A DNA stretch of 64,000 nt from the NCBI GenBank assembly GCA_033811195.1, contig JAPXOZ010000001.1, positions 124,001 to 188,000 on the forward strand, written 5' to 3'. Positions 25,844-34,107 of the stretch are shown in pieces. Made by a program: the position numbers and the translations under genes. Every line of letters starts with the position of its first letter. Position 1 is the first letter of the stretch. The notes below the pieces were generated by a model. The model had not been told where the DNA came from and did not search any database. It saw nothing but the letters and a program-made list of their open reading frames with translations. Source of the stretch: Cacconaster sp033811195 (GTDB lineage Bacteria; Bacteroidota; Bacteroidia; Bacteroidales; UBA932).

Positions 25844-26771
25844 TTTTATCCCGTAGCAGCCTGAGTGACGCTATGTGCCGCTCAATCTTCTCTGGATAGA
25901 TATCCTGAATATTCATCAGTATACCCGTTTCCTCCACTCCCCCGAACTCCCTATTGATAGAGGTGCCAAACACACGCATACTCGGAGAAAGACTCATGTA
26001 GGAGTTGATAAGCGGGGGGATCATCTCACCCATCTCTTTGAGGCGGGCTACGAGTTGTTTGTAAGCCTCCTTATACTCCATCCCCTCAAAGAGAGTTGCG
26101 TAGAAAGGATTGGAGGCATCAGTGTCAAGCGGCTCAATGGGAGTTACAAGTGACTCTTTGTCAGGGAAAAAATGGTTGAGAAAATAGAGCAGTATATTAC
26201 GCGCCTTGACATTGTAAGTGGAGTACATCGTCACTTTACCGAAGAAATAGCGGTGGGTGTCATACTTTACAGTGAGGGCCCCAAGACCATCCCAAAGATT
26301 GTCCAGTGCGAATATACCCTTGCGTTTGAGATTGAGACGATGATAGAGTGGCTGCACGAACGAGCGCCCAAGCTCCATGGTATATGGCAATACATCCTTC
26401 AAAAAGCGTTTTGAAAAATTAAAAAGCTCACTTGTAGCCATCTTGGCGGGGTCCAGACCACCTGAACAATCGATATAGCGGTAACCACCCACAATCTCCA
26501 TCTGGTCGGGATCCCAAACTATCAGTTGCCTGTAGGGATTGTCCGGATCTATATCGTAATCGTCGATATCCATATCCTTGCCGGTACCACCACCGGAGCT
26601 GCGGAATGAAATTTCACGCAGACGTCCTATCTCTCGCATTATATTGGGAGAATCCGCTGCGGTCACGTCATAGAGCATATTACCGCCCCTGTTGGTATCC
26701 CTGATGTATTTGTCGGGAGTAAGTTCGTTGATTATCAGTTTACGCTCAACCGGTTGAATTATTGGCTTCAT
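25812..26771 (-). CDS. glsB: OlsB-like N-acyltransferase, probable glycine-lipid synthase subunit GlsB
   Basis: The 319-residue GNAT-fold protein carries the OlsB/GlsB-type features: DPDNPYRQLIVWDPDQMEIV, GGYRYIDC, and TMELGRSFVQPLYH. In Bacteroides, GlsB N-acylates glycine with a 3-hydroxy fatty acid and GlsA adds the second acyl chain, giving glycine lipids. It starts 26 nt inside the preceding acyltransferase gene, the expected partner. Assignment rests on gene pair and motifs, not on a search. An ornithine-lipid role is a less likely alternative in this phylum. Confidence 0.8.
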   Translation of the reverse strand: MKPIIQPVERKLIINELTPDKYIRDTNRGGNMLYDVTAADSPNIMREIGRLREISFRSSGGGTGKDMDIDDYDIDPDNPYRQLIVWDPDQMEIVGGYRYIDCSGGLDPAKMATSELFNFSKRFLKDVLPYTMELGRSFVQPLYHRLNLKRKGIFALDNLWDGLGALTVKYDTHRYFFGKVTMYSTYNVKARNILLYFLNHFFPDKESLVTPIEPLDTDASNPFYATLFEGMEYKEAYKQLVARLKEMGEMIPPLINSYMSLSPSMRVFGTSINREFGGVEETGILMNIQDIYPEKIERHIASLRLLRDKIKEKYRWWRR

Positions 26772-27576
26772 AGGCTTTTTCTCTTATAATATCTGTCCAT
26801 TCCCGCAGCGATTTGTCCGAAGTGATGCTCTCGATGGGTATCGGGGCACCAAACCATATTTCAAAGCTGCTGTTTTTCTGTTTAAATAATTCGTGGGGAA
26901 GGAAAAGCATCTCGATGTTAAATTTGATACCGAGAAATTTTCTGATCTTCGCCAGAGTGTAAAAGAAATTAGAATTTCGTCCCGAAAAAAATATCGGTAC
27001 TATATCCCTGTTATGGGCAACGGCCTTTTTAAGGAAATTGGGATGCCACTGGGTATCTGTTATTTTACCTTTTATTTTCCTGGAGCAGAGTCCTGCCGGA
27101 AAATAGAGTATCTGAGAATCGGATGAGTAGGTATCGTTGATTTTCTGCGCATATTCACGGTTCATCTTTCCCACTTTGTTTACCGGAATAAAAAGCGGTT
27201 CGAATGGCTTTACATGCATCAAGAAATCATTTACGACAAATTTGATATCAGGAAAGATGGTACCAATAAGAGAAATCAACACCATACCGTCTAATCCGCC
27301 CAGAGGGTGGTTGGAGACAAAAATATACCTGCCTGCGGGATCTATCTTCTCCATTCCGTGAGGAGTGTATGTGATGCCTAGATGCGCCAGCACTTGCGTA
27401 GCAAACTCCACTCCCTGATAGTGTCCATAGAGTGAGAGAATCTCATTGATCTCATCCTGATGAACAAGTTTTTTAATCCAGTTGATTACAAATCCCGGAA
27501 GTTTCTTCGCAAGTGACGGACTTTTAGCAGCAATAACTTGCTTTACATCAATCTTTAGAGCTGTTTCCTGACTCAT
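26746..27576 (-). CDS. glsA: PlsC-like O-acyltransferase, probable GlsA
   Basis: The best start is ATG at 27576 (MSQETALKID), giving 276 residues; a TTG six codons earlier is unlikely. The acyltransferase core is FVSNHPLGGLDGMVLI. It has five, not the usual four, residues between His and Asp of the HX4D motif. FPAGLCSRKIKGK corresponds to the FPEG-type block III. It should transfer an acyl chain to the hydroxyl of the N-acyl-glycine made by the overlapping GlsB-like protein. The DsbD-like gene ends 18 nt upstream. Confidence 0.75.
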   Translation of the reverse strand: MSQETALKIDVKQVIAAKSPSLAKKLPGFVINWIKKLVHQDEINEILSLYGHYQGVEFATQVLAHLGITYTPHGMEKIDPAGRYIFVSNHPLGGLDGMVLISLIGTIFPDIKFVVNDFLMHVKPFEPLFIPVNKVGKMNREYAQKINDTYSSDSQILYFPAGLCSRKIKGKITDTQWHPNFLKKAVAHNRDIVPIFFSGRNSNFFYTLAKIRKFLGIKFNIEMLFLPHELFKQKNSSFEIWFGAPIPIESITSDKSLREWTDIIREKAYEANNSTG

Positions 27577-27594
27577 CTTTTCATATAATTGCAA

Positions 27595-29667
27595 CTAGAG
27601 TTGTTCTCTACTTTTGTATGCCTTAACTCCCTCTTCAAGCCAGAGGATGAAGGATTCCACATCAAGGTTATAGCCACGAGGCTCCACCAGTTGTCGGCCG
27701 TTATTGTCTTCCAGTACATAATAGGGCTGGGCATTGACCCCATATCTTGTCAATGCAAAATGGGAGTTGATCTTGCCGAGCGTCTTGAGCACTTTACCAT
27801 TGGCATTCGTTACCCAATTCTCCTCAGGGACCTGCTTTTTGTCATCTGCATACAGAGCGCATATTACATAATCCCTTTTGAGAATCTCAAGCACCCTCTG
27901 GTCACTCCATACCCTCGCCTCCATTTCGCGACAATTGACACATCCGTGCCCGGTAAAATCGACGAATACCGGTTTGCCGACCTTTGCGGCATGAGCCTGG
28001 GCCTCCTCTAGGTCAAAAAAGCCGCTTAATCCATGAGGAAGTTTAAGAAAATCCCCATACTTGACAGTATATGTGCTTGCCGCTTCCGCCTGAGTAATAC
28101 GACTTCCGTCGGTTGGTATAACAAAATCTTGTGTGCTGATAGGAGGCAAATAGCCGGAGAGGCCTTTTAAAGGAGCACCCCACATACCGGGTATCATATA
28201 TACCACAAAACTGAAGGATGCTATCGCAAGTACCAGACGGAAAACCCCAATATGCTGGAGGTCGCTATCGTGCTTGAACTTGAGCTTGCCCAGCAGGTAA
28301 AATCCCAACAATGTAAAGCAGACAATCCATATTGCAAGATATACCTCCCTGTCAAGAAGCCCCCAGTGGTAGACTTGATCAGCAACGCTGAGGAACTTAA
28401 ACCCGAGTGCTACCTCGATAAATCCAAGAACCACCTTAACGGAATTGAGCCATCCTCCACTCTTAGGAATGTTGCCCAGCAGAGAAGGGAAGAGAGCGAA
28501 GATCATAAAGGGGAGCGCAAAGGCCAAAGAGAAGGCCAACATAGTGATAATCGGGGTCCAAAACTCACCTGCAGTGGATTTTATAAGCACTGTACCCACA
28601 ATGGGGCCTGTACATGAGAAGGATACCAGCACGAGAGTCAGAGCGAGGAAAAATACTCCTCCCAATCCCTGACGCTTGGTCGCCTGCTGGTCACTCTTGC
28701 TGACCAACTTGCTCGGCATCACTATCTCGAAAGCACCAAAGAAAGAGGCCGCAAAGACCATAAATACCAGGAAGAATAAAATGTTGGGAAACCAGTGGGT
28801 AGCCAACCAGTTGAAGATATCCGCAGTGACGGCATCTCCTCCTACCAGACGGGTTATTATGATTATCGCCGCAATAGGGAGTGTATAGAGCAACACAATA
28901 AACACCCCGTACATTATCGCACGGAACCTGCCTCTTACCTTGTCCTCAGAGCCCTTAATGAAGAATGATACGGTCATAGGCACCATAGGGAAGACACAGG
29001 GAGTCAATAGCGCTGCAAATCCCCATAGAATAGCCTCAATGATCATAGCCCAGAGTGAACCGCCCCTGGTAGCCCTTTCGGGAACAGATACCTGCGTTTC
29101 GGTCTCAACTGAGGAATCCAAATTCTCGGCTATATCAGATTCTACCTCTATTTCTATTACATCTTCTATTACATCTGAAACTTCTTCTGTAGAGGCCGCA
29201 GAGGGTGAGAATAGTTCCACTTTCATGCTGTAGTCGTCCGGAGGAGTACAGCTAGTATCATCGCAGGTCATCCACTCCACGAGCACCTCAACAGTTGCTT
29301 TCGGAACTGCAAGTTTCACTTTCTGAACAAAAGTGACACTCTTCTCGTAATAGCCGATTATCATGCCAAACATCGGGTCGTCAACCTTTATGGGTTTCTC
29401 AATAGAATTGATTTCTCCCACCTTGGTGACACCCTTGGGGAAAGTGAAGATAAAGGTAGTTGCATTAGGACCCTCTTCATAAGGCCCCATGTCGTACATA
29501 TGCCATCCCGGGGCAATAGAAGCGGTTATTTTTATATCGAATATGTTGTTACCTACCGCCTCCGAACCAATTTTCCAGGAGACCTGATTCGACTGTGAAT
29601 ATGCTGCAATAGAAATTCCCAACAGGAGCGTTAGGACAAAAAATAGTTTTTTGATGAATCGCATCAT
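27595..29667 (-). CDS. DsbD/ScsB-like thiol:disulfide interchange protein
   Basis: The 690-residue protein has a signal peptide and an N-terminal DsbD-alpha-type domain (about 25-160) with MTCDDTSCTPPDDYS. An acidic linker with EVSDVIEDVIEIEVESDIAE follows. The CcdA-like membrane region (about 205-480) has the TPCVFPMVPMTVSFFIKG motif. The C-terminal thioredoxin fold has CVNC in FTGHGCVNCREMEARVW. It moves electrons from cytoplasmic thioredoxin to periplasmic targets. It heads a minus-strand run with the two glycine-lipid genes. Confidence 0.9.
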   Translation of the reverse strand: MMRFIKKLFFVLTLLLGISIAAYSQSNQVSWKIGSEAVGNNIFDIKITASIAPGWHMYDMGPYEEGPNATTFIFTFPKGVTKVGEINSIEKPIKVDDPMFGMIIGYYEKSVTFVQKVKLAVPKATVEVLVEWMTCDDTSCTPPDDYSMKVELFSPSAASTEEVSDVIEDVIEIEVESDIAENLDSSVETETQVSVPERATRGGSLWAMIIEAILWGFAALLTPCVFPMVPMTVSFFIKGSEDKVRGRFRAIMYGVFIVLLYTLPIAAIIIITRLVGGDAVTADIFNWLATHWFPNILFFLVFMVFAASFFGAFEIVMPSKLVSKSDQQATKRQGLGGVFFLALTLVLVSFSCTGPIVGTVLIKSTAGEFWTPIITMLAFSLAFALPFMIFALFPSLLGNIPKSGGWLNSVKVVLGFIEVALGFKFLSVADQVYHWGLLDREVYLAIWIVCFTLLGFYLLGKLKFKHDSDLQHIGVFRLVLAIASFSFVVYMIPGMWGAPLKGLSGYLPPISTQDFVIPTDGSRITQAEAASTYTVKYGDFLKLPHGLSGFFDLEEAQAHAAKVGKPVFVDFTGHGCVNCREMEARVWSDQRVLEILKRDYVICALYADDKKQVPEENWVTNANGKVLKTLGKINSHFALTRYGVNAQPYYVLEDNNGRQLVEPRGYNLDVESFILWLEEGVKAYKSREQL

Positions 29668-29737
29668 TTTTGTGTATTGCTATAATAAAAAGAGACACAT
29701 TTGTAATAAGTGCTCATTACTCCGTGATATTATGGCC

Positions 29738-29745
29738 CAAAGATA
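29738..29745 (-). promoter_or_regulatory. -7 promoter element for the DsbD/glycine-lipid run
   Basis: The minus strand reads TATCTTTG, exact TAnnTTTG. It gives a leader of about 65 nt to the ATG at 29667. No clear -33 part. Confidence 0.55.
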
Positions 29746-29775
29746 ACCAAATTGTCAAAACGATGGAAAAATTAT

Positions 29776-29783
29776 TACCTTTG
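29776..29783 (+). promoter_or_regulatory. -7 promoter element for rpoN
   Basis: TACCTTTG, exact TAnnTTTG, with ATTG at 29751-29754 as a -33 part 21 nt upstream. Transcription would start about three bases before the ATG at 29791. Confidence 0.65.
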
Positions 29784-29790
29784 TTATGAA

Positions 29791-31197
29791 ATGTTAAAGC
29801 AAACATTACAACAGACACAGACTACGAAGCTCTCTCCGCTGCAGATTCAGACCATTAAACTTCTGGAGCTGCCAATGCTGGAACTTGAGCAGAAGATACA
29901 GAGGGAGATTGAAGAAAATCCTGTCCTGGATGAAGTTATACCTGAATCCGAGGAAGAGGAGGCAGCTAATGTTGCACTTGACTCATACGATCATGATGAT
30001 CCCACACCCTCATACAAGCTTCGCGTCAATAATCAAGGCAAAGACCTCAAGCCCCAATACAACACATTCTCCGTTCAGGAAAGTTTTCACCAAAATCTTA
30101 TAAAACAGCTTGGTTTCTACTCTCTTGACAATAGAAAAAAGCAAATTGCCACCTTTATGATTGGAATGCTTGAGGATGATGGATATCTCAGGCGCAGTCT
30201 GGACTCCCTTACGGATGATATAGCGTTTCGTCTGGGTATCGAAACTACTGAGGACGAACTGGAAGATATTCTCTTTATAATACAGGAGTTTGAGCCTGTG
30301 GGCGTTGGTGCAAGAGACCTCAGAGAGTGCCTTCTGCTGCAAATAGCAGCCAAGAACCAAACACCCTCACAAAAACTTGCCGAGACCATACTTAGAGACC
30401 ATTTCAACGAATTCTCCAGAAAACACTATCCTAAGCTAATGTCCCGGCTGGGTATAACCAGTGATGAACTCAAAGAGGCTATTGAAGAGATACAGCGTCT
30501 TAATCCCCGTCCCGGGGGACAGATTGACGACTCCTATTCAGAGCAAACTCAACAGGTAATCCCTGACTTCATCCTGGAACTTAGGGAAGGCGAATTGGTT
30601 ATGACAATGCCAAGATACTCCATACCTGAGCTTAAAGTCAATAAACGCTACGCAGATATGTTAATTAAAGGCTCAAACGCAAACACCAAAGCTGGCAAGG
30701 ATGCTGTTGTTTTCGTCAAAAAGAAACTCGATGATGCCAAATGGTTTATTGAAGCTATCAAACAGCGCCAAAACACTCTGCAGAATACAATGAACGCCAT
30801 TATAGACTTCCAGAGGGATTACTTTATGGATGGTGATGAAACCAAACTCAAGCCGATGGTACTTCGCAATATCGCGGAAAAAGCCAATCTTGACATTTCA
30901 ACCATCTCGAGAGTAGTCAATTGCAAATATATCCAAACCCATTTCGGCATCTATCCGTTGAAATATTTCTTCTCCGAAGGCCTTCTCAATGAAGATGGAG
31001 AGGAAGTTTCCACCCGAGAAATAAAGAATGTCCTTGTACAAATTATAGAGAACGAGGACAAAAGCTCTCCACTGACGGACGAAAGTATTGTGGAAGCCCT
31101 TTCGGAAAAGGGTTACAAAGTAGCAAGACGCACAGTAGCCAAATACCGAGACCAGCTAGGCATACCTGTAGCCAAACAAAGAGTGGAATTATTATAA
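29791..31197 (+). CDS. rpoN: RNA polymerase sigma-54 factor
   Basis: The 468-residue protein begins MLKQTLQQTQTTKLSPLQIQ, the glutamine-rich activator-interaction region I. An acidic region II and a core-binding domain follow. The C-terminal RpoN box is ARRTVAKYRDQLGIP, which contacts the -24 element. The start at 29791 is chosen because the promoter -7 element covers codons of a longer frame. Sigma-54 needs AAA+ activators; none is encoded in this window. The product directs transcription from -24/-12 promoters. osmC-like follows 13 nt later. Confidence 0.95.
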   Translation: MLKQTLQQTQTTKLSPLQIQTIKLLELPMLELEQKIQREIEENPVLDEVIPESEEEEAANVALDSYDHDDPTPSYKLRVNNQGKDLKPQYNTFSVQESFHQNLIKQLGFYSLDNRKKQIATFMIGMLEDDGYLRRSLDSLTDDIAFRLGIETTEDELEDILFIIQEFEPVGVGARDLRECLLLQIAAKNQTPSQKLAETILRDHFNEFSRKHYPKLMSRLGITSDELKEAIEEIQRLNPRPGGQIDDSYSEQTQQVIPDFILELREGELVMTMPRYSIPELKVNKRYADMLIKGSNANTKAGKDAVVFVKKKLDDAKWFIEAIKQRQNTLQNTMNAIIDFQRDYFMDGDETKLKPMVLRNIAEKANLDISTISRVVNCKYIQTHFGIYPLKYFFSEGLLNEDGEEVSTREIKNVLVQIIENEDKSSPLTDESIVEALSEKGYKVARRTVAKYRDQLGIPVAKQRVELL

Positions 31198-31210
31198 TTA
31201 TTCAGAGATT

Positions 31211-31618
31211 ATGACATTCATCAAGACTACTTATCTGGGCAATCTGCGCACAGAGGCGGAGCATCTTGACTCCGGCAGCAAACTCATTACCAGTGCCCCA
31301 AAAGACAACAATGGAGACGGACTCTTGTTTTCCCCCACTGACCTTTTTGCTACCTCACTCGGCAGTTGTATGCTTACCATAATGGGAATGACTGCTCGAA
31401 CCTACGGCTTCTCAATTGACGGGACCACCATCACCACTGAAAAGATAATGGGCACAAATCCTCGTCGTGTTGTAGAACTTCGTCTTGACATAAAATTCCC
31501 TGAAGGCGTGGAGTACTCCCAAAAAGAGAAGACCCTCATCATCAATGCTGCCAAAACCTGCCCTGTGGCAAATAGTATTGATCCGGCTATAAATAAAGTG
31601 GTGAATTTTATTTGGTAA
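31211..31618 (+). CDS. OsmC-family peroxidase-like protein
   Basis: The 135-residue protein has the two redox-active cysteines of the family, in SLGSCMLTIMGM and KTCPVANSI. The GLLFSPTDLFATSLG lead is also typical. OsmC/Ohr proteins reduce organic hydroperoxides through a cysteine pair in the cytoplasm. A split between OsmC and Ohr cannot be made securely. It sits 13 nt after rpoN and overlaps the 3' end of cysS on the other strand by 11 nt. Confidence 0.88.
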   Translation: MTFIKTTYLGNLRTEAEHLDSGSKLITSAPKDNNGDGLLFSPTDLFATSLGSCMLTIMGMTARTYGFSIDGTTITTEKIMGTNPRRVVELRLDIKFPEGVEYSQKEKTLIINAAKTCPVANSIDPAINKVVNFIW

Positions 31619-33086
31619 GCTCCCACTCGGTGCCCTCTTTGGTATCTCGTATCTGGATACCGATAGCTTTTAGCTCGTCCCGAATTCTATCACTTTCAGC
31701 CCAGTTCTTTGCAGCTTTTGCTGCGTTGCGGCTCTCAAGAATCATATCCATGAGACCACCTATGACTGACTCAGCTGCTGAGTCTTGACGATCCTCCGTT
31801 AAGCCGAGCACATCTGACACAATCTCCGTAAAGAGCTTAGTAAGTGTAGCATAATCAGCATCATTGAGCACCTCTCCTTTATCTTTAGCTCCATTAACAA
31901 TCTTAACTGCCTCAAAAAGAGAGGAGAGAGCCACAGGTGTGTTAATATCATCGAGCAGAGCCTCGTAGATTTCCTTTTCTATGGAGGTCACTTGATTCAA
32001 TCTTGGGGCAGCGGATGAATGTTTGAGTGAAAGGAGATCTTTAGCTGCCTGCATAAGACGCCTAAGTCCCTTCTCTGCTGCCTGTAAAGCCTCATTACTG
32101 AAATCGAGAGTGCTCCTGTAATGTGCCTGAAGGATGAAAAACCTGATAGTCATAGGCGAATAGGGCTGTTCAAGGGCTTCATGTTTACCTGCAAACAACT
32201 CCTCCAGAGTGATGAAGTTGCCTTTGGACTTACCCATCTTCTGGCCGTTTATGGTAATCAGGTTGTTATGCACCCAGTAGTTGACACCGCCCTTACCACG
32301 TGAAGCAACATTCTGAGCCAACTCACATTCGTGGTGTGGAAATATCAGGTCCATGCCCCCGCCGTGGATATCAAACTCCTCTCCAAGATACTTTTCACTC
32401 ATTGCCGAACACTCAAGATGCCATCCCGGAAAACCTACACTCCAAGGGGAAGGCCAGCGCATTATGTGCTCAGGCGGAGCCTTTTTCCACAGAGCGAAGT
32501 CATTAGGAGAACGTTTGTCCTCCTGCCCGTCCAACTCGCGAGAACCGGCCATCATCTCGTCCAGAATACGACCTGAAAGCATTCCGTATTTGTATACACC
32601 ATCATACTTTTCAACGTCAAAATAGACCGAGCCATTGCTAATGTAAGCATATCCTGCATCAAGAATCTTTTTAATAAGCTCTATCTGTTCAATGATGTGG
32701 CCGGAAGCTCTGGGCTCAATTGAAGGACGCAGTACGTTCAGTTGTTTCATGGACTCATGATACCTCAAGGTATAGGTTTGTACCACCTCCATGGGCTCCA
32801 ATTCCTCAAGGCGGGCTTTCTTGGCAATCTTATCTTCGCCTGTATCTGCATCGTTTTCGAGGTGACCTACATCGGTGATATTGCTCACATACCTCACCTT
32901 GTATCCTAAATGTCTAAGGAGCCGGAAGAGCAAATCAAAAGTGATTGCCGGCCTGGCGTGACCTAGATGTGGGTCTCCATATACGGTGGGACCGCAGACA
33001 TACATTCCGACATGCCCGGGATTTACAGGTTTGAAGATGCGTTTTTCCCTTTTGAGGGTATCATAAAGAAATAAGTCACGAGCCAT
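31608..33086 (-). CDS. cysS: Cysteinyl-tRNA synthetase
   Basis: The 492-residue class I synthetase has the HIGH-type motif HLGHARPAI after MYVCGPTVYGDP (zinc Cys), the zinc site GWHLECSAMS and HHECE, and KMGKSKGN as KMSKS. It charges tRNA-Cys. Length matches the family. A possible -7 element (TAAATTTG, minus strand, 33113-33120) and an ssb terminator hairpin lie just upstream. Confidence 0.97.
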   Translation of the reverse strand: MARDLFLYDTLKREKRIFKPVNPGHVGMYVCGPTVYGDPHLGHARPAITFDLLFRLLRHLGYKVRYVSNITDVGHLENDADTGEDKIAKKARLEELEPMEVVQTYTLRYHESMKQLNVLRPSIEPRASGHIIEQIELIKKILDAGYAYISNGSVYFDVEKYDGVYKYGMLSGRILDEMMAGSRELDGQEDKRSPNDFALWKKAPPEHIMRWPSPWSVGFPGWHLECSAMSEKYLGEEFDIHGGGMDLIFPHHECELAQNVASRGKGGVNYWVHNNLITINGQKMGKSKGNFITLEELFAGKHEALEQPYSPMTIRFFILQAHYRSTLDFSNEALQAAEKGLRRLMQAAKDLLSLKHSSAAPRLNQVTSIEKEIYEALLDDINTPVALSSLFEAVKIVNGAKDKGEVLNDADYATLTKLFTEIVSDVLGLTEDRQDSAAESVIGGLMDMILESRNAAKAAKNWAESDRIRDELKAIGIQIRDTKEGTEWELTK

Positions 33087-33112
33087 AATCCTCTGTTTAT
33101 TGCACTAAACTA

Positions 33113-33120
33113 CAAATTTA
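33113..33120 (-). promoter_or_regulatory. -7 promoter element for cysS
   Basis: The minus strand reads TAAATTTG, exact TAnnTTTG, 26 nt before the ATG. No -33 part seen. Confidence 0.5.
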
Positions 33121-33121
33121 A

Positions 33122-33161
33122 CAACTTTCGGCAATATATGGCTCGGTATCACCGAAAGTTG
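33122..33161 (-). terminator. Probable terminator hairpin after ssb
   Basis: CAACTTTCGG and CCGAAAGTTG form a perfect 10-bp stem with a 20-nt loop, 11 nt after the ssb stop on the minus strand. The tail TTAAATTTG is only weakly T-rich and coincides with the cysS -7 element. Confidence 0.6.
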
Positions 33162-33172
33162 GACTAAAATAG

Positions 33173-33511
33173 CTATTCTTCCTGCGGCACTACAGTCACT
33201 TTGCTGGCAAGAATCTCCATAAACTGTCGTTCGTCACCGCTACTGGATGTATATCTGACATTGCGTATACGCCCGATGACTGAGACCAGGAGACCTTTGC
33301 GAATAAGTGAAAAGTCATCAATATTACGTCCGCTCCAGGCGGTAATGTTGTGCCAGGTGGTCTCCTCCTTAATTTCTCCCTTCTTGTCCTTGAATGTCTC
33401 GTTGGTCGCAATGGAAAATCTGGCGACCTGCGAGTTGCCCACATCTGTAATTTTCGGGTCATGGCCTACATGTCCTTTCAACTCTACCCGATTGATAAAT
33501 GTTCTTTTCAT
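33173..33511 (-). CDS. ssb: Single-stranded DNA-binding protein
   Basis: The 112-residue protein, started at the ATG at 33511, is a single OB fold: VELKGHVGHDPKI, ARFSIATNETF, TTWHNITAWSG, VIGRIRNVRYTSSSGDER. It binds single-stranded DNA. It is shorter than E. coli SSB and lacks the long acidic tail with terminal DDxPF; it ends VTVVPQEE. Bacteroidota often carry several SSB paralogues, and this may be a secondary one. A longer start at 33553 is possible but would put about 14 extra hydrophobic residues before the conserved MKRTFINRV. Confidence 0.9.
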   Translation of the reverse strand: MKRTFINRVELKGHVGHDPKITDVGNSQVARFSIATNETFKDKKGEIKEETTWHNITAWSGRNIDDFSLIRKGLLVSVIGRIRNVRYTSSSGDERQFMEILASKVTVVPQEE

Positions 33512-33648
33512 AATAATTGGTTTTTGTTTCAAAGACAAAGTAAAAGAGATCAACGCACTCTATCCATACTCTAAATGCTTATATCCGTTTAATACACTGT
33601 AATCCGTTAAAATTGCCTTTTAAACACCTACGTGTAAATATTTTCAAG

Positions 33649-33656
33649 TACTTTTG
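33649..33656 (+). promoter_or_regulatory. -7 promoter element for the zinc-ribbon protein gene
   Basis: TACTTTTG, exact TAnnTTTG, 43 nt before the ATG at 33699. It sits near the 5' end of a longer frame and so argues for the shorter one. Confidence 0.55.
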
Positions 33657-33698
33657 TCATTAAAAATAAACCTTTTGTCAATTAAATGGAATATCTAT

Positions 33699-34049
33699 AT
33701 GGAAACAAAGAGACACTGTAAAAGGTGCGGCGAAAGATTCACAGGTAGAAGTGATAAGATCTTTTGCTGCGATAGCTGCAGAAATGATTATCACAATTTT
33801 CTTCGCAGGGAGCGAAACAAAGGGATGAATCGTGTAAACAGGATACTCTCACGTAACCGCGAAATTATCCGTTCTCTGCTTTCCAGGGGTATTGAGAGCA
33901 TAGAGACCAGAGAGTTGAGTATGCTTGCCTTTGATTTCGGATACTTTACATCTATGGACAAACGAATTCTTGGACGCACCTGTTACCATATTTACGAGTA
34001 CTGTTATTATTATTCTAACGGCGCGGTGTATTTCTCTCTCAAGGAATGA
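33699..34049 (+). CDS. Small zinc-ribbon protein of unknown function
   Basis: The 116-residue protein opens with a four-cysteine zinc ribbon: HCKRCGERF and KIFCCDSCRNDYH (Cys7, Cys10, and Cys23/24 with Cys27). A basic helical segment follows, FLRRERNKGMNRVNRILSRN, then a hydrophobic and tyrosine-rich C-terminal half (RTCYHIYEYCYYYSNGAVYF). The pattern resembles DUF-type zinc-ribbon proteins near nucleic-acid genes. I do not recognise a named family. It lies between ssb and an M3 peptidase and has its own promoter. Confidence 0.7.
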   Translation: METKRHCKRCGERFTGRSDKIFCCDSCRNDYHNFLRRERNKGMNRVNRILSRNREIIRSLLSRGIESIETRELSMLAFDFGYFTSMDKRILGRTCYHIYEYCYYYSNGAVYFSLKE

Positions 34050-34070
34050 GCTTTTTTGACTTAAAATCGT

Positions 34071-34078
34071 TATCTTTG
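34071..34078 (+). promoter_or_regulatory. -7 promoter element for the M3 peptidase gene
   Basis: TATCTTTG, exact TAnnTTTG, 29 nt before the ATG at 34108. TTTG at 34055-34058 is at 12 nt, too near for a normal -33 part. Confidence 0.55.
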
Positions 34079-34107
34079 ATGTTCTGAAACTAATTTTATT
34101 AGCACAT

